This document shows, piece by piece, positions 14,356-28,585 of a DNA stretch of 64,000 nt. The notes under the pieces are model-generated. The model searched no databases. It had not been told where the DNA came from and was given only the letters and a program-made list of their open reading frames with translations. Positions within the stretch are counted from its first letter, which is position 1, and each line of letters begins with the position of its first letter. A program made the translations under genes and the position numbers. Source of the stretch: Drosophila persimilis (lineage: Eukaryota; Arthropoda; Insecta; Diptera; Drosophilidae); contig NW_020825313.1 of assembly GCF_003286085.1 (NCBI RefSeq), forward strand, positions 4,898,001 to 4,962,000, in the 5' to 3' direction.

Positions 14356-17300
14356 GTGAATCTGGGGCATCTACAAATCTCGGAAACTATTAAGGATAGA
14401 GCAACCAAAATTGGTATCCGCCCTCCTGTTAGATCTCACTATGAAACGTATATCTCAAAAATTTCGCCTCACCTCTTTAGCCCCCACAAAGGACGAAAAT
14501 CTGTTGCATCCACAATATTGCAGACTCTCTATGATTGTGCGTTTTTATACCCGATACTCAAAACGAGTATTGGGGTATATTAGATTTGTGGTGAAAATGG
14601 ATGTGTGTAACGTCCCGAAGGAATCGTTTCCGACCCCATAAAGTATTTTTATTCTTGATCAGCTTCAATAGCCGAGTCAATTGAGCCCTGTCTGTCTGTC
14701 CGTCGGTCCGTTTGTCCGTCCCTATCAGTGCCTATTGCTCAAAGACAACAAGAGCTAGAGCAACGACATTTCAAATCCGGGCTTTTGTGATATGTCACTG
14801 TGACAGGAATGTTTCAAAACTTTGCCCCGCCCATTTCCGCACTCACAAAGAGCGAAAATCTGTGGCATCCACAATTTTAAACATACGAGAAAACTGAAAA
14901 CGCAGAATCGTAGAAAGTTACTATATCTTATAGAATGCAAAATCTGAACCAGATCGTAAAATTATTATAGCCAGAATCAAGAAAAATCAAGAAAACAATT
15001 TCATTCTCTCTCGCTCTGTCTCTCTCTAACACACCGGTATCATCGGCCGTTTCGTGTCAAAATTTCGCCACACCCCCTTCCACCCCGCAAAGTGAATCTG
15101 GGGCATCTACAAATCTCGGAAACTATTAAGTATAGAGCAACCAAAATTGGTATCCGCCCTCCTGTTAGATCTCACTATGAAACGTATATCTCAAAAATTT
15201 CGTCTCACCTCTTCCGCCCCCACAAAGGACGAAAATCTGTTGCATCCACAATATTGCAGACTCTCTATGATTGTGCGTTTTTATACCCGATACTCAAAAC
15301 GAGTATTGGGGTATATTAGATTTGTGGTGAAAATGGATGTGTGTGACGTCCCGAAGGAATCGTTTCCGACCCCATAAAGTATTTTTATTCTTGATCAGCT
15401 TCAATAGCCGAGTCAATTGAGCCCTGTCTGTCTGTCCGTCGGTCCATTTGTCCGTCCCTATCAGTGCCTATTGCTCAAAGACTACAAGAGCTAGAGCAAC
15501 GACATTTCAAATCCGGACGTTTGTGATATGTCACTGTTACAGGAATGTTACAAAACTTTGCCCCGCCCACTTCCGCACTCACAAAGAGCGAAAATCTGTG
15601 GCATCCACAATTTTAAACATACGAGAAAACTGAAAACGCAGAATCGTAGAAAGTTACTATATCTTATAGAATGCAAAATCTGAACCAGATCGTAAAATTA
15701 TTATAGCCAGAATCAAGAAAAATCAAGAAAACAATTTCATTCTCTCTCGCTCTGTCTCTCTCTAACACACCGGTATCATCGGCCGTTTCGTGTCAAAATT
15801 TCGCCACACCCCCTTCCACTCCGCAAAGTGAATCTGGGGCATCTACAAATCTCGGAAACTATTAAGGATAGAGCAACCAAAATTGGTATCCGCCCTCCTG
15901 TTAGATCTCACTATGAAACGTATATCTCAAAAATTTCGCCTCACCTCTTTAGCCCCCACAAAGGACGAAAATCTGTTGCATCCACAATATTGCAGACTCT
16001 CTATGATTGTGCGTTTTTATACCCGATACTCAAAACGAGTATTGGGGTATATTAGATTTGTGGTGAAAATGGATGTGTGTAACGTCCCGAAGGAATCGTT
16101 TCCGACCCCATAAAGTATTTTTATTCTTGATCAGCTTCAATAGCCGAGTCAATTGAGCCCTGTCTGTCTGTCCGTCGGTCCGTTTGTCCGTCCCTATCAG
16201 TGCCTATTGCTCAAAGACAACAAGAGCTAGAGCAACGACATTTCAAATCCGGGCTTTTGTGATATGTCACTGTTACAGGAATGTTTCAAAACTTTGCCCC
16301 GCCCATTTCCGCACTCACAAAGAGCGAAAATCTGTGGCATCCACAATTTTAAACATACGAGAAAACTGAAAAACAGAATCGTAGAAAGTTACTATATCTT
16401 ATAGAATGCAAAATCTGAACCAGATCGTAAAATTATTATAGCCAGAATCAAGAAAAATCAAGAAAACAATTTCATTCTCTCTCGCTCTGTCTCTCTCTAA
16501 CACACCGGTATCATCGGCCGTTTCGTGTCAAAATTTCGCCACACCCCCTTCCACCCCGCAAAGTGAATCTGGGGCATCTACAAATCTCGGAAACTATTAA
16601 GTATAGAGCAACCAAAATTGGTATCCGCCCTCCTGTTAGATCTCACTATGAAACGTATATCTCAAAAATTTCGTCTCACCTCTTCCGCCCCCACAAAGGA
16701 CGAAAATCTGTTGCATCCACAATATTGCAGACTCTCTATGATTGTGCGTTTTTATACCCGATACTCAAAACGAGTATTGGGGTATATTAGATTTGTGGTG
16801 AAAATGGATGTGTGTGACGTCCCGAAGGAATCGTTTCCGACCCCATAAAGTATTTTTATTCTTGATCAGCTTCAATAGCCGAGTCAATTGAGCCCTGTCT
16901 GTCTGTCCGTCGGTCCATTTGTCCGTCCCTATCAGTGCCTATTGCTCAAAGACTACAAGAGCTAGAGCAACGACATTTCAAATCCGGACGTTTGTGATAT
17001 GTCACTGTTACAGGAATGTTACAAAACTTTGCCCCGCCCACTTCCGCACTCACAAAGAGCGAAAATCTGTGGCATCCACAATTTTAAACATACGAGAAAA
17101 CTGAAAACGCAGAATCGTAGAAAGTTACTATATCTTATAGAATGCAAAATCTGAACCAGATCGTAAAATTATTATAGCCAGAATCAAGAAAACAATTTCA
17201 TTCTCTCTCGCTCTGTCTCTCTCTAACACACAAGTATCATTGGCCGTTTCGTGTCAAAATTTCGCCACACCCCCTTCCACCCCGCAAAGTGAATCTGGGG

Positions 17301-19486
17301 CATCTACAAATCTCGGAAACTATTAAGGATAGAGCAACCAAAATTGGTATCCGCCCTCCTGTTAAATCTCACTATAAAACGTATATCTCAAATATTTCGC
17401 CTCACCTCTTCCGCCCCCACAAAGGACGAAAATCTGTTGCATCCACAATATTGCAGACTCTCTATGATTGTGCGTTTTTATACCCGATACTCAAAACGAG
17501 TATTGGGGTATATTAGATTTGTGGTGAAAATGGATGTGTGTAACGTCCCGAAGGAATCGTTTCCGACCCCATAAAGTATTTTTATTCTTGATCAGCTTCA
17601 ATAGCCGAGTCAATTGAGCCCTGTCTGTCTGTCCGTCGGTCCGTTTGTCCGTCCCTATCAGTGCCTATTGCTCAAAGACTACAAGAGCTAGAGCAACGAC
17701 ATTTCAAATCCGGGCTTTTGTGATATGTCACTGTTACAGAAATGTTTCAAAACTTTGCCCCGCCCATTTCCGCACTCACAAAGAGCGAAAATCTGTGGCA
17801 TCCACAATTTTAAACATACGAGAAAACTGAAAACGCAGAATCGTAGAAAGTTACTATATCTTATAGAATGCAAAATGTGAACCAGATCGTAAAATTATTA
17901 TAGCCAGAATCAAGAAAAATCAAGAAAACAATTTCATTCTCTCTCGCTCTGTCTCTCTCTAACACACCGGTATCATCGGCCGTTTCGTGTCAAAATTTCG
18001 CCACACCCCCTTCCACCCCGCAAAGTGAATCTGGGGCATCTACAAATCTCGGAAACTATTAAGTATAGAGCAACCAAAATTGGTATCCGCCCTCCTGTTA
18101 GATCTCACTATGAAACGTATATCTCAAAAATTTCGTCTCACCTCTTCCGCCCCCACAAAGGACGAAAATCTGTTGCATCCACAATATTGCAGACTCTCTA
18201 TGATTGTGCGTTTTTATACCCGATACTCAAAACGAGTATTGGGGTATATTAGATTTGTGGTGAAAATGGATGTGTGTGACGTCCCGAAGGAATCGTTTCC
18301 GACCCCATAAAGTATTTTTATTCTTGATCAGCTTCAATAGCCGAGTCAATTGAGCCCTGTCTGTCTGTCCGTCGGTCCATTTGTCCGTCCCTATCAGTGC
18401 CTATTGCTCAAAGACTACAAGAGCTAGAGCAACGACATTTCAAATCCGGACGTTTGTGATATGTCACTGTTACAGGAATGTTACAAAACTTTGCCCCGCC
18501 CACTTCCGCACTCACAAAGAGCGAAAATCTGTGGCATCCACAATTTTAAACATACGAGAAAACTGAAAACGCAGAATCGTAGAAAGTTACTATATCTTAT
18601 AGAATGCAAAATCTGAACCAGATCGTAAAATTATTATAGCCAGAATCAAGAAAACAATTTCATTCTCTCTCGCTCTGTCTCTCTCTAACACACAAGTATC
18701 ATTGGCCGTTTCGTGTCAAAATTTCGCCACACCCCCTTCCACCCCGCAAAGTGAATCTGGGGCATCTACAAATCTCGGAAACTATTAAGGATAGAGCAAC
18801 CAAAATTGGTATCCGCCCTCCTGTTAAATCTCACTATAAAACGTATATCTCAAATATTTCGCCTCACCTCTTCCGCCACCACAAAGGACGAAAATCTGTT
18901 GCATCCATAATATTGCAGATTCTCTATGATTGTGCGTTTTTATACCCGATACTCAAAATGAGTATTGGGCTATATTAGATTTGTGGTGAAAATGGATGTG
19001 TGTAACGTCCTGAAGGAATCGTTTCCGACCCCATAAAGTATTTTTATTCTTGATCAGCTTCAATAGCCGAGTCAATTGAGCCCTGTCTGTCTGTCCGTCG
19101 GTCCATTTGTCCGTCCCTATCAGTGCATATTGCTGGAAGACTACAAGAGCTAGAGCAACGACATTTCAAATCCGGACTTTTGTGATATGTCACTGTGACA
19201 GGAATGTTTCAAAACTTTGCCCCGCCCACTTCCGCACTCACAAAGAGCGAAAATCTGTGGCATCCACAATTTTAAACATACGAGAAAACTGAAAACGCAG
19301 AATCGTAGAAAGTTACTATATCTTATAGAATGCAAAATCTGAACCAGATCGTAAAATTATTATAGCCAGAATCAAGAAAAATCAAGAAAACAATTTCATT
19401 CTCTCTCGCTCTGTCTCTCTCTAACACACCGGTATCATCGGCCGTTTCGTGTCAAAATTTCGCCACACCCCCTTCCACCACGCAAA
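14356..19486 (+). repeat. Dimeric higher-order repeat, about 1.46-1.47 kb
   Basis: Alternating units share private variants. Units at 14,356 and 15,828 share CCTCTTTAGCCCCC. Units at 15,092, 16,563 and 18,025 share TTTCGTCTCACC, GTGTGTGACGTCC and GGAATGTTACAAAAC. Units at 17,289 and 18,751 share GTTAAATCTCAC and CAAATATTTCGCC and are preceded by CACAAGTATCATTGGCC. The basic repeating block here is thus two units long. Confidence 0.8.
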
Positions 19487-22364
19487 GTGAACCTGGGGCA
19501 TCTACAAATCTCGGAAACTATTAAGGATAGAGCAACCAAAATTGGTATCCGCCCTTCTGTTAGATCTCACTATAAAACGTATATCTCAAATATTTCGCCT
19601 CACCTCTTCCGCCCCCACAAAGGACGAAAATCTGTTGCATCCATAATATTGCAGATTCTCTATGATTGTGCGTTTTTATACCCGATACTCAAAATGAGTA
19701 TTGGGCTATATTAGATTTGTGGTGAAAATGGATGTGTGTAACGTCCTGAAGGAATCGTTTCCGACCCCATAAAGTATTTTTATTCTTGATCAGCTTCAAT
19801 AGCCGAGTCAATTGAGCCCTGTCTGTCTGTCCGTCGGTCCATTTGTCCGTCCCTATCAGTGCCTATTGCTCAAAGACTACAAGAGCTAGAGCAACGACAT
19901 TTCAAATCCGGGCTTTTGTGATATGTCACTGTTACAGGAATGTTTCAAAACGTTGCCCCGCCCATTTCCGCACTCACAAAGAGCGAAAATCTGTGGCATC
20001 CACAATTTTAAACATACGAGAAAACTGAAAACGCAGAATCGTAGAAAGTTACTATATCTTATAGAATGCAAAATCTGAACCAGATCGTAAAATTATTATA
20101 GCCAGAATCAAGAAAAATCAAGAAAACAATTTCATTCTCTCTCGCTCTGTCTCTCTCTAACACACCGGTATCATCGGCCGTTTCGTGTCAAAATTTCGCC
20201 ACACCCCCTTCCACCACGCAAAGTGAACCTGGGGCATCTACAAATCTCGGAAACTATTAAGGATAGAGCAACCAAAATTGGTATCCGCCCTCCTGTTAGA
20301 TCTCACTATAAAACGTATATCTCAAAAATTTCGCCTCACCTCTTCCGCCCCCACAAAGGACGAAAATCTGTTGCATCCATAATATTGCAGATTCTCTATG
20401 ATTGTGCGTTTTTATACCCGATACTCAAAATGAGTATTGGGCTATATTAGATTTGTGGTGAAAATGGATGTGTGTAACGTCCTGAAGGAATCGTTTCCGA
20501 CCCATAAAGTATTTTTATTCATGACCAGCTTCAATAGCCGAGTCAATTGAGCCCTGTCTGTCTGTCCGTCGGTCCGTTTGTCCGTCCCTATCAGTGCCTA
20601 TTGCTCGAAGACTACAAGAGCTAGAGCAACGACATTTCAAATCCGGACTTTTGTGATATGTCACTGTGACAGGAATATTTCAAAACTTTGCCCCGCCCAC
20701 TTCCGCACTCACAAAGAGCGAAAATCTGTGGCATCCACAATTTTAAACATACGAGATAACTGAAAACGCAGAATCGTAGAAAGTTACTATATCTTATAGA
20801 ATGCAAAATCTGAACCAGATCGTAAAATTATTATAGCCAGAATCAAGAAAACAATTTCATTCTCTCTCGCTCTGTCTCTCTCTAACACACAAGTATCATT
20901 GGCCGTTTCGTGTCAAAATTTCGACACACCCCCTTCCACCCCGCAAAGTGAATCTGGGGCATCTACAAATCTCGGAAACTATTAAGTATAGAGCAACCAA
21001 AATTGGTATCCGCCCTCCTGTTAGATCTCACTATAAAACGTATATCTCAAAAATTTCGCCTCACCTCTTCCGCCCTCACAAAGGACGAAAATCTGTTGCA
21101 TCCACAATATTGCAGACTCTCTATGATTGTGCGTTTTTATACCCGATACTCAAAATGAGTATTGGGCTATATTAGATTTGTGGGGAAAATGGATGTGTGT
21201 AACGTCCTGAAGGAATCGTTTCCGACCCCATAAAGTATTTTTATTCTTGATCAGCTTCAATAGCCGAGTCAATTGAGCCCTGTCTGTCTGTCCGTTGGTC
21301 CGTTTGTACGTCCCTATCAGTGCCTATTGCTCAAAGACTACAAGAGCTAGAGCAACGACATTTCAAATCCGGACTTTTGTGATGTGTCACTGTTACAAGA
21401 ATGTTTCAAAACTTTGCCCCGCCCACTTCCGCACTCACAAAGAGCGAAAATCTGTGGCATCCACAATTTTAAACATACGAGATAACTGAAAACGCAGAAT
21501 CGTAGAAAGTTACTATATCTTATAGAATGCAAAATCTGAACCAGATCCTAAAATTATTATAGCCAGAATCAAGAAAACAATTTCATTCTCTCTCGCTCTG
21601 TCTCTCTCTAACACACAGGTATCATCGGCCGTTTCGTGTCAAAATTTCGACACAAATCACGATACAAATCTCGGAAACTATTAAGTATAGAGCAACCAAA
21701 ATTGGTATCCGCCCTCCTGTTAGATCTCACTATGAAACGTATATCTCAAAAATTTCGTCTCACCTCTTCCGCCCCCACAAAGGACGAAAATCTGTTGCAT
21801 CCATAATATTGCAGATTCTCTATGATTGTGCATTTTTATACCCGATACTCAAAATGAGTATTGGGGTATGTTAGATTTGTGAAGAAAATGGATGTGTGTA
21901 ACGTCCCGAAGGAATCGTTTCCGACCCCATAAAGTATTTTTATTCTTGATCAGCTTCAATAACCGAGTCAATTGAGCCCTGTCTGTCTGTCCGTCTGTCC
22001 GTCCCTATCAGTGCCTATTGCTCAAAGACTACAAGAGCTAGAGCAACGACATTTCAAATCCGGACTTTTGTGATATGTCACTGTTACAAGAATGTTTCAA
22101 AACTTTGTCCCGCCCACTTCCGCACTCACAAAGAGCGAAAATCTGTGGCATCCACAATTTTACACATACGAGATAACTGAAATTGCAGAATCGTAGAAAG
22201 TTACTATATCTTATAGAATGCAAAATCTGAACCAGATCGTAAAATTATTATAGCCAGAATCAAGAAAACAATTTCATTCTCTCTCGCTCTGTCTCTCTCT
22301 AACACACAGGTATCAATGGCCGTTTCGTGTCAAAATTTCGCCACACCCCCTTCCACCCCGCAAA

Positions 22365-24517
22365 GTGAATCTGGGGCATCTACAAATCTCGGAAACTATT
22401 AAGGATAGAGCAACCAAAATTGGTATCCGCCCTCCTGTTAGATCTCACTATGAAACGTATATCTCAAAAATTTCGCCCCACATCTTCCGCCACCACAAAG
22501 GACGAAAATCTGTTGCATCCACAATATTGCAGACTCTCTATGATTGTGCGTTTTTATACCCGATACTCAAAACGAGTATTGGGGTATATTAGATTTGTGG
22601 TGAAAATGGATGTGTGTAACGTCCCGAAGGAATCGTTTCCGACCCCATAAAGTATTTTTATTCTTGATCAGCTTCAATAACCGAGTCAATTGAGCCCTGT
22701 CTGTCTGTCCGTCTGTCCGTCCCTATCAGTGCCTATTGCTCAAAGACTACAAGAGCTAGAGCAACGACATTTCAAATCCGGACTTTTGTGATATGTCACT
22801 GTTACAAGAATGTTTCAAAACTTTGTCCCGCCCACTTCCGCACTCACAAAGAGCGAAAATCTGTGGCATCCACAATTTTACACATACGAGATAACTGAAA
22901 ACGCAGAATCGTAGAAAGTTACTATATCTTATAGAATGCAAAATCTGAACCAGATCGTAAAATTATTATAGCCAGAATCAAGAAAACAATTTCATTCTCT
23001 CTCGCTCTGTCTCTCTCTAACACACAGGTATCAATGGCCGTTTCGTGTCAAAATTTCGCCACACCCCCTTCCACCCCGCAAAGTGAATCTGGGGCATCTA
23101 CAAATCTCGGAAACTATTAAGGATAGAGCAACCAAAATTGGTATCCGCCCTCCTGTTAGATCTCACTATGAAACGTATATCTCAAAAATTTCGCCTCACC
23201 TCTTTCGCCCCCACAAAGGACGAAAATCTGTTGCATCCACAATATTGCAGACTCTCTATGATTGTGCGTTTTTATACCCGATACTCAAAACGAGTATTGG
23301 GGTATATTAGATTTGTGGTGAAAATGGATGTGTGTAACGTCCCGAAGGAATCGTTTCCGACCCCATAAAGTATTTTTATTCTTGATCAGCTTCAATAACC
23401 GAGTCAATTGAGCCCTGTCTGTCTGTCCGTCTGTCCGTCCCTATCAGTGCCTATTGCTCAAAGACTACAAGAGCTAGAGCAACGACATTTCAAATCCGGA
23501 CTTTTGTGATATGTCACTGTTACAAGAATGTTTGAAAACTTTGTCCCGCCCACTTCCGCACTCACAAAGAGCGAAAATCTGTGGCATCCACAATTTTACA
23601 CATACGAGATAACTGAAAACGCAGAATCGTAGAAAGTTACTATATCTTATAGAATGCAAAATCTGAGCCAGATCGTAAAATTATTATAGCCAGAATCAAG
23701 AAAACAATTTCATTCTCTCTCGCTCTGTCTCTCTCTAACACACAGGTATCAATGGCCGTTTCGTGTCAAAATTTCGCCACACCCCCTTCCACTCCGCAAA
23801 GTGAATGTGGGGCATCTACAAATCTCGGAAACTATTAAGGATAGAGCAACCAAAATTGGTATCCGCCCTCCTGTTAGATCTCACTATGAAACGTATATCT
23901 CAAAAATTTCGCCTCACCTCTTTCGCCCCACAAAGGACGAAAATCTGTTGCATCCACAATATTGCAGACTCTCTATGATTGTGCGTTTTTATACCCGATA
24001 CTCAAAACGAGTATTGGGGTATATTAGATTTGTGGTGAAAATGGATGTGTGCAACGTCCCGAAGGAATCGTTTCCGACCCCATAAAGTATTTTTATTCTT
24101 GATCAGCTTCAATAACCGAGTCAATTGAGCCCTGTCTGTCTGTCCGTCTGTCCGTCCCTATCAGTGCCTATTGCTCAAAGACTACAAGAGCTAGAGCAAC
24201 GACATTTCAAATCCGGACTTTTGTGATATGTCACTGTTACAAGAATGTTTCAAAACTTTGTCCCGCCCACTTCCGCATTCACAAAGAGCGAAAATCTGTG
24301 GCATCCACAATTTTACACATACGAGATAACTGAAAACGCAGAATCGTAGAAAGTTACTATATCTTATAGAATGCAAAATCTGAACCAGATCGTAAAATTA
24401 ATATAGCCAGAATCAAGAAAACAATTTCATTCTCTCTCGCTCTGTCTCTCTCTAACACACAGGTATCAATGGCCGTTTCGTGTCAAAATTTCGCCACACC
24501 CCCTTCCACCCCGCAAA
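22365..24517 (+). repeat. Three nearly identical 717-718-bp units
   Basis: Units starting at 22,365, 23,083 and 23,801 share CTTCAATAACCGAGTC, TTTTACACATACGAGATAAC and ACAGGTATCAATGGCC, and differ at only a few sites. They look like a recent local amplification of one unit. A unit near 25,640-25,850 carries part of the same variant set. Confidence 0.75.
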
Positions 24518-26635
24518 GTGAATCTGGGGCATCTACAAATCTCGGAAACTATTAAGGATAGAGCAACCAAAATTGGTATCCGCCCTCCTGTTAGATCTCA
24601 CTATAAAACGTATATCTCAAAAATTTCGCCTCACCTCTTCCGCCACCACAAAGGACGAAAATCTGTTGCATCCATAATATTGCAGATTCCCTATGATTGT
24701 GCGTTTTTATACCCGATACTCAAAATGAGTATTGGGCTATATTAGATTTGTGGGGAAAATGGATGTGTGTAACGTCCTGAAGGAATCGTTTCCGACCCCA
24801 TAAAGTATTTTTATTCTTGATCAGCTTCAATAACCGAGTCAATTGAGCTCTGTCTGTCTGTCCGTCGGTCCGTCTGTCCGTCCCTATCAGTGCCTATTGC
24901 TCAAAGACTACAAGAGCTAGAGCAACGACATTTCAAATCCGGTTTTTTGTGATATGTCACTGTTACAAGAATGTTTCAAAACTTTGCCCCGCCCACTTCC
25001 GCACTCACAAAGAACGAAAATCTGTGGCATCCACAATTTTAAACATACGAGAAAACTGAAAACGCAAATTCGTAGAAAGTTACCATATCTTCTAGAATGC
25101 AAAATCTGAACCAGATCGTAAAATTATTATAGCCAGAATCAAGAAAAATCAAGAAAACAATTTCATTCTCTCTCGCTCTGTCTCTCTCTAACACACAGGT
25201 ATCATTGGCCGTTTCGTGTCAAAACTTCGCCACACCCCCTTCCACCCCGCAAAGTGAATCTGGGGCATCTACAAATCTCGGAAACTATGAAGGATAGAGC
25301 AACCAAAATTGGTATCCGCCATCCTGTTAGATCTCACTATAAAACGTATATCTCAAAAATTTCGCTTCACCTCTTCCGCCCCCACAAAGGACGAAAATCT
25401 GTTGCATCCATAATATTGCAGATTCTCTATGATTGTGCGTTTTTATACCCGATACTCAAAATGAGTATTGGGGTATATTAGTTTTGTGGTGAAAATGGAT
25501 GTGTGTAACGTCCTGAAGGAATCGTTTCCGACCCCATAAAGTATTTTTATTCTTGATCAGCTTCAATAGCCGAGTCAATTGAGCCCTGTCTGTCTGTCCG
25601 TCCCTATCAGTGCCTATTGCTCAAAGACTACAAGAGCTAGAGCAACGACATTTCAAATCCGGACTTTTGTGATATGTCACTGTTACAAGAATGTTTGAAA
25701 ACTTTGTCCCGCCCACTTCCGCACTCACAAAGAGCGAAAATCTGTGGCATCCACAATTTTACACATACGAGATAACTGAAAACGCAGAATGGTAGAAAGT
25801 TACTATATCTTATAGAATGCAAAATCTGAACCAGATCGTAAAATTATTATAGCCAGAATCAAGAAAACAATTTCATTCTCTCTCGCTCTGTCTCTCTCTA
25901 ACACACAGGTATCATTGGCCGTTTCGTGTCAAAATTTCGCCACACCCCCTTCCACCCCGCAAAGTGAATCTGGGGCATCTACATATCTCGGAAACTATGA
26001 AGGATAGAGCAACCAAAATTGATATCCGCCCTCCTTTTAGATCTCACTATAAAACGTATTTCTCAAAAATTTCACCTCACCTCTTCCGCCCTCACAAAGG
26101 ACGAAAATCTGTTGCATCCACAATATTTCAGATTCTCTATGATTGTGCGTCTTTATACCCGATACTCAAAATGAGTATTGGGGTATATTAGATTTGTGGT
26201 GAAAATGGATGTGTGTAACGTCCTGAAGGAATCATTTCCGACCCCATAAAGTATTTGTATTCTTGATCAGCTTCAATAGCCGAGTCAATTGAGCCCTGTC
26301 TGTCTGTCCGTCGGTCCGTCTGTCCGTCCCTATCAGTGCGTATTGCTCAAAGACAACAAGAGCTAGAGCAACGACATTTCAAATCCGGTTTTTTGTGATA
26401 TGTCACTGTTACAAGAATGTTTCAAAACTTTGCCCCGCCCACTTCCGCACTCACAAAGAGCGAAATTCTGTGGCATCCATAATTTTAAGCATACAAGAAA
26501 ACTGAAAAAGCAGAATCGTAGAAAGTTAGTATATCTTATAGAATGCAAAATCTGAACCAGATCGTAAAATTATTATAGCCAGAATCAAGAAAACAATTTC
26601 ATTCTCTCTCGCTCTGTCTCTCTCTAACACACAGG

Positions 26636-26880
26636 TTATTAGTGGACTGTATAATCAATGCAAACAACGGAACGCATCGCTGTGTGCGTGTGCAGCAGCG
26701 GGTCTGGCCATGCGTGTGAGAACATTACAGTTATGTTCTGGACACGAACAAAAACAACAACACAGCTATGCGCGTAAAAATAGTTACTTAGGCGGTGTAC
26801 TACAATCATGAGCGTGTAAATAGGTCAATCGCAATATACATGAACATTGAATTAAAAACTACGAGGCTTATTTCTCAACA
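26636..26880 (-). repeat. Truncated BEL/Pao 3' LTR
   Basis: Read on the minus strand it begins TGTTGAGAAATAAGCC directly after a purine-rich tract (reverse complement of CCGGCCCCCCC, 26,883-26,893), as expected for polypurine tract plus LTR start. It stops at the array junction after about 245 bp, so the far LTR end is missing or not recognisable. The same stretch recurs at 30,507-30,758 with only a few differences. Confidence 0.65.
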
Positions 26881-28077
26881 TACCGGCCCCCCCGAACGAC
26901 TGTTCAGAACAAGGGAAGCACAGCAAGTTTGGTAATAGGTCTCTTGTACACTCCTCGGGCTGTTTTGACGGTGACCACTCGAACCCTCTCGTCTTGGCCA
27001 GGATGAACTTCCTTGAACCTTGGCTTGCAGTTGTCTCCAACGCTGCAGTCTGTTAATGTTGACGTCTAACAAGGACGGCTCCGGCACCGACATGTGAGGT
27101 TGACCTGTAAGAAAATGAGCGGGGGTAAGGGGATCCGAGCTGTGATCGCTGGGCGCGCAACGTGGGCGAGAGTTGAGTAACCCTTCAATCTGAGTTAAAA
27201 TTGTTGAATATTCCTCGAATGTCAACGCACTGCTACCAATTACTCGGCGAAGGTGGAGTTTGATAGACCGCACGCCTGTTTCCCAAAGACTTCCAAAATG
27301 CGGGGCAGATGGCGGAATGAAGTGCCAGTTGATGTCCTGACTCGTCAGAAAATTAGCAATTTCCTCGTCTTGACTTTGAGATACAGCTATCCGTTGCATC
27401 TCCGTTAGTTCCTTTCTGGCTCCATGGAATGTTGTGCCATTGTCCGAGTACAAGTCGGGTATAGGGCCACGTCGAGACCAAAACCGTTTGAAAGCGGCGA
27501 TAAATGCAGGGGTCGTCAAATCACTGACGAGCTCGAGATGAATTGCTTTGATGGACAGACAAACAAAGATGGCAAACCAAGCTTTGCCAAACTTCGGTGT
27601 CCGACCTGCTGATGTCTTGATGGTAACTGGTCCAGCGTAATCCAATCCAGAATGTAGAAAGCAGCGGGTGGGCTGAACGCGAAAGGCGGGAAGATCAGCC
27701 ATGAGTTGTGTACTCGTTCCTTTGCGCTGGAGGAAGCATATCTTGCAGTTGAATACAATTTTGCGGACTATGTTACGGGCTCCCAGGATCCAATACTTCT
27801 GTCTCAACGTGTGAAACATAAATTCGACTCCAGCGTGTAACGATGTGACGTGCTGGTGTCTAGCTAATAAAACAGCGACTGGTGATTCCTTTGGAAGAAG
27901 TATGGGATGTTTTGCATCATAGGTTGTCCTCGAATTTCCAATGCGTCCTCCTACGCGCAGAATTCCTTGGTCGTCAACAAATGGAGTGTAGTGAATCAAC
28001 TTGGATTTTTGAGAAAGGGCTTGTCCAGTGCTCAGCTGTCTGTACTGTCTCCACTTGGAAGAACTCCATCTGGACAA
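26875..28077 (-). pseudogene. BEL/Pao integrase region of pol (broken)
   Basis: A 400-codon open stretch. Around residues 75-114 it has an H2C2 zinc finger (HVTSLH ... CKIC). The DDE core follows: D146 in GLDYAGP, D212 in YSDNGTTF, E266 in SLWETGV. All catalytic positions look intact. After LQRWRQLQAKVQ (about residue 345) the frame changes: part of the C-terminal BEL-specific domain is deleted and its final part (RVVTVKTARGVYKRPITKLA) continues in another frame up to the LTR. Upstream it is joined by frameshift to the RNase H fragment. Pol integrase would insert cDNA into the genome; this copy cannot make a full protein. Confidence 0.88.
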
Positions 28078-28178
28078 GTTTGATTACCCTAGAGCGGGCA
28101 TATTGAAGCTCCCATGACGATAAAAATGATGACAGGCGGTCCTTGCAACGAAGTCGATGTACGAAACGAAAGCAATAG

Positions 28179-28585
28179 CTAAGTGTCCGCAAGAGATGTG
28201 ACCAGGAGGAAGCTTTGTTGTTGGGGCTTGACCTTTACTTCCATCCGCTCAGCGTCCTCAGTCGACAGTGCGAACTTGGCCTTAGCAGGTGGCCAAGTGC
28301 GATGTGATTGGGGAAGCCACGGTGGTCCATTCCACCACAGTTTATGTTCTACCAGATCCTTTGGTAGAAGTCCGTGTGATGCACAGTCCGCGGGACTTTC
28401 CTCAGTGCGAATGTGTTGCCAGCAGCTACGTGGGCAAGCTTCTAGAATCTCAGCAGTGCGATTACAAACATAAGTGTTCCAAGTCCGTGGGGGTGATGAG
28501 AGCCAATGTAGTACAATTTCGGAGTCTGACCAACACGAAGTACTGGAAATAGGAATAGTTAGAGCTTGCTTAACCAGAGACATCA
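28179..28585 (-). pseudogene. BEL/Pao RNase H-domain fragment
   Basis: A 135-codon stretch contains CWSDSEIVLHWL, the second half of the RNase H-like domain of BEL/Pao pol, followed by a connection region. Its 5' side is cut at the array junction (28,585), where codons run into DINE sequence. The sequence between this fragment and the integrase is retained here (about 28,086-28,430) but deleted in fragments 2 and 3, so this copy is ancestral in that interval. Confidence 0.8.

Larger units (their letters stand above)
1..26635 (+). repeat. DINE-1-like tandem array, about 37 units of 655-736 bp
   Basis: Head-to-tail copies recur with starts near 43, 761, 1479, 2207, 2925, 3651, 4377 and so on to 25,964. 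Each unit carries a TATACCCG hairpin (subterminal inverted repeat), the conserved block GTTTCCGACCCCATAAAG, a (GTCY)n tract, and two diverged copies of a roughly 150-bp subrepeat (GCTAGAGCAAC ... CCGCCCACTTCCGC ... GGCATCCACAAT). These are hallmarks of Drosophila DINE-1/INE-1 (mini-me) elements; DINE-TR1-type elements are known to expand into satellite-like arrays. Unit length varies in discrete steps: 718 bp base, +8 bp from an extra GTCTGTCC, +10 bp from duplication of an AATCAAGAAA segment, 736 bp with both. Shorter units (655-710 bp) have deletions. The array begins before the window. No protein is encoded. Confidence 0.9.
26636..28585 (-). mobile_element. BEL/Pao fragment 1 (partial LTR plus 3' half of pol)
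   Basis: A minus-strand retroelement piece sits inside the array: partial 3' LTR (26,636-26,880), remnant of the C-terminal BEL pol region, integrase and part of RNase H. Array sequence stops at ACACACAGGT on the left and resumes in the hairpin (TGGGGTATATTAG) on the right, so the junctions are not a clean insertion and no target-site duplication is seen. Related fragments at 30,507-33,403 and 34,369-36,746 carry other parts of the same element. Confidence 0.88.

Noticed and set aside
43..26191. Recurring 75-, 76- and 61-codon open frames in each array unit
   Set aside because: They repeat only because the DNA repeats. Differences between units change amino acids freely, several units have lost the frames, and no known domain, start context or splice pattern supports them.
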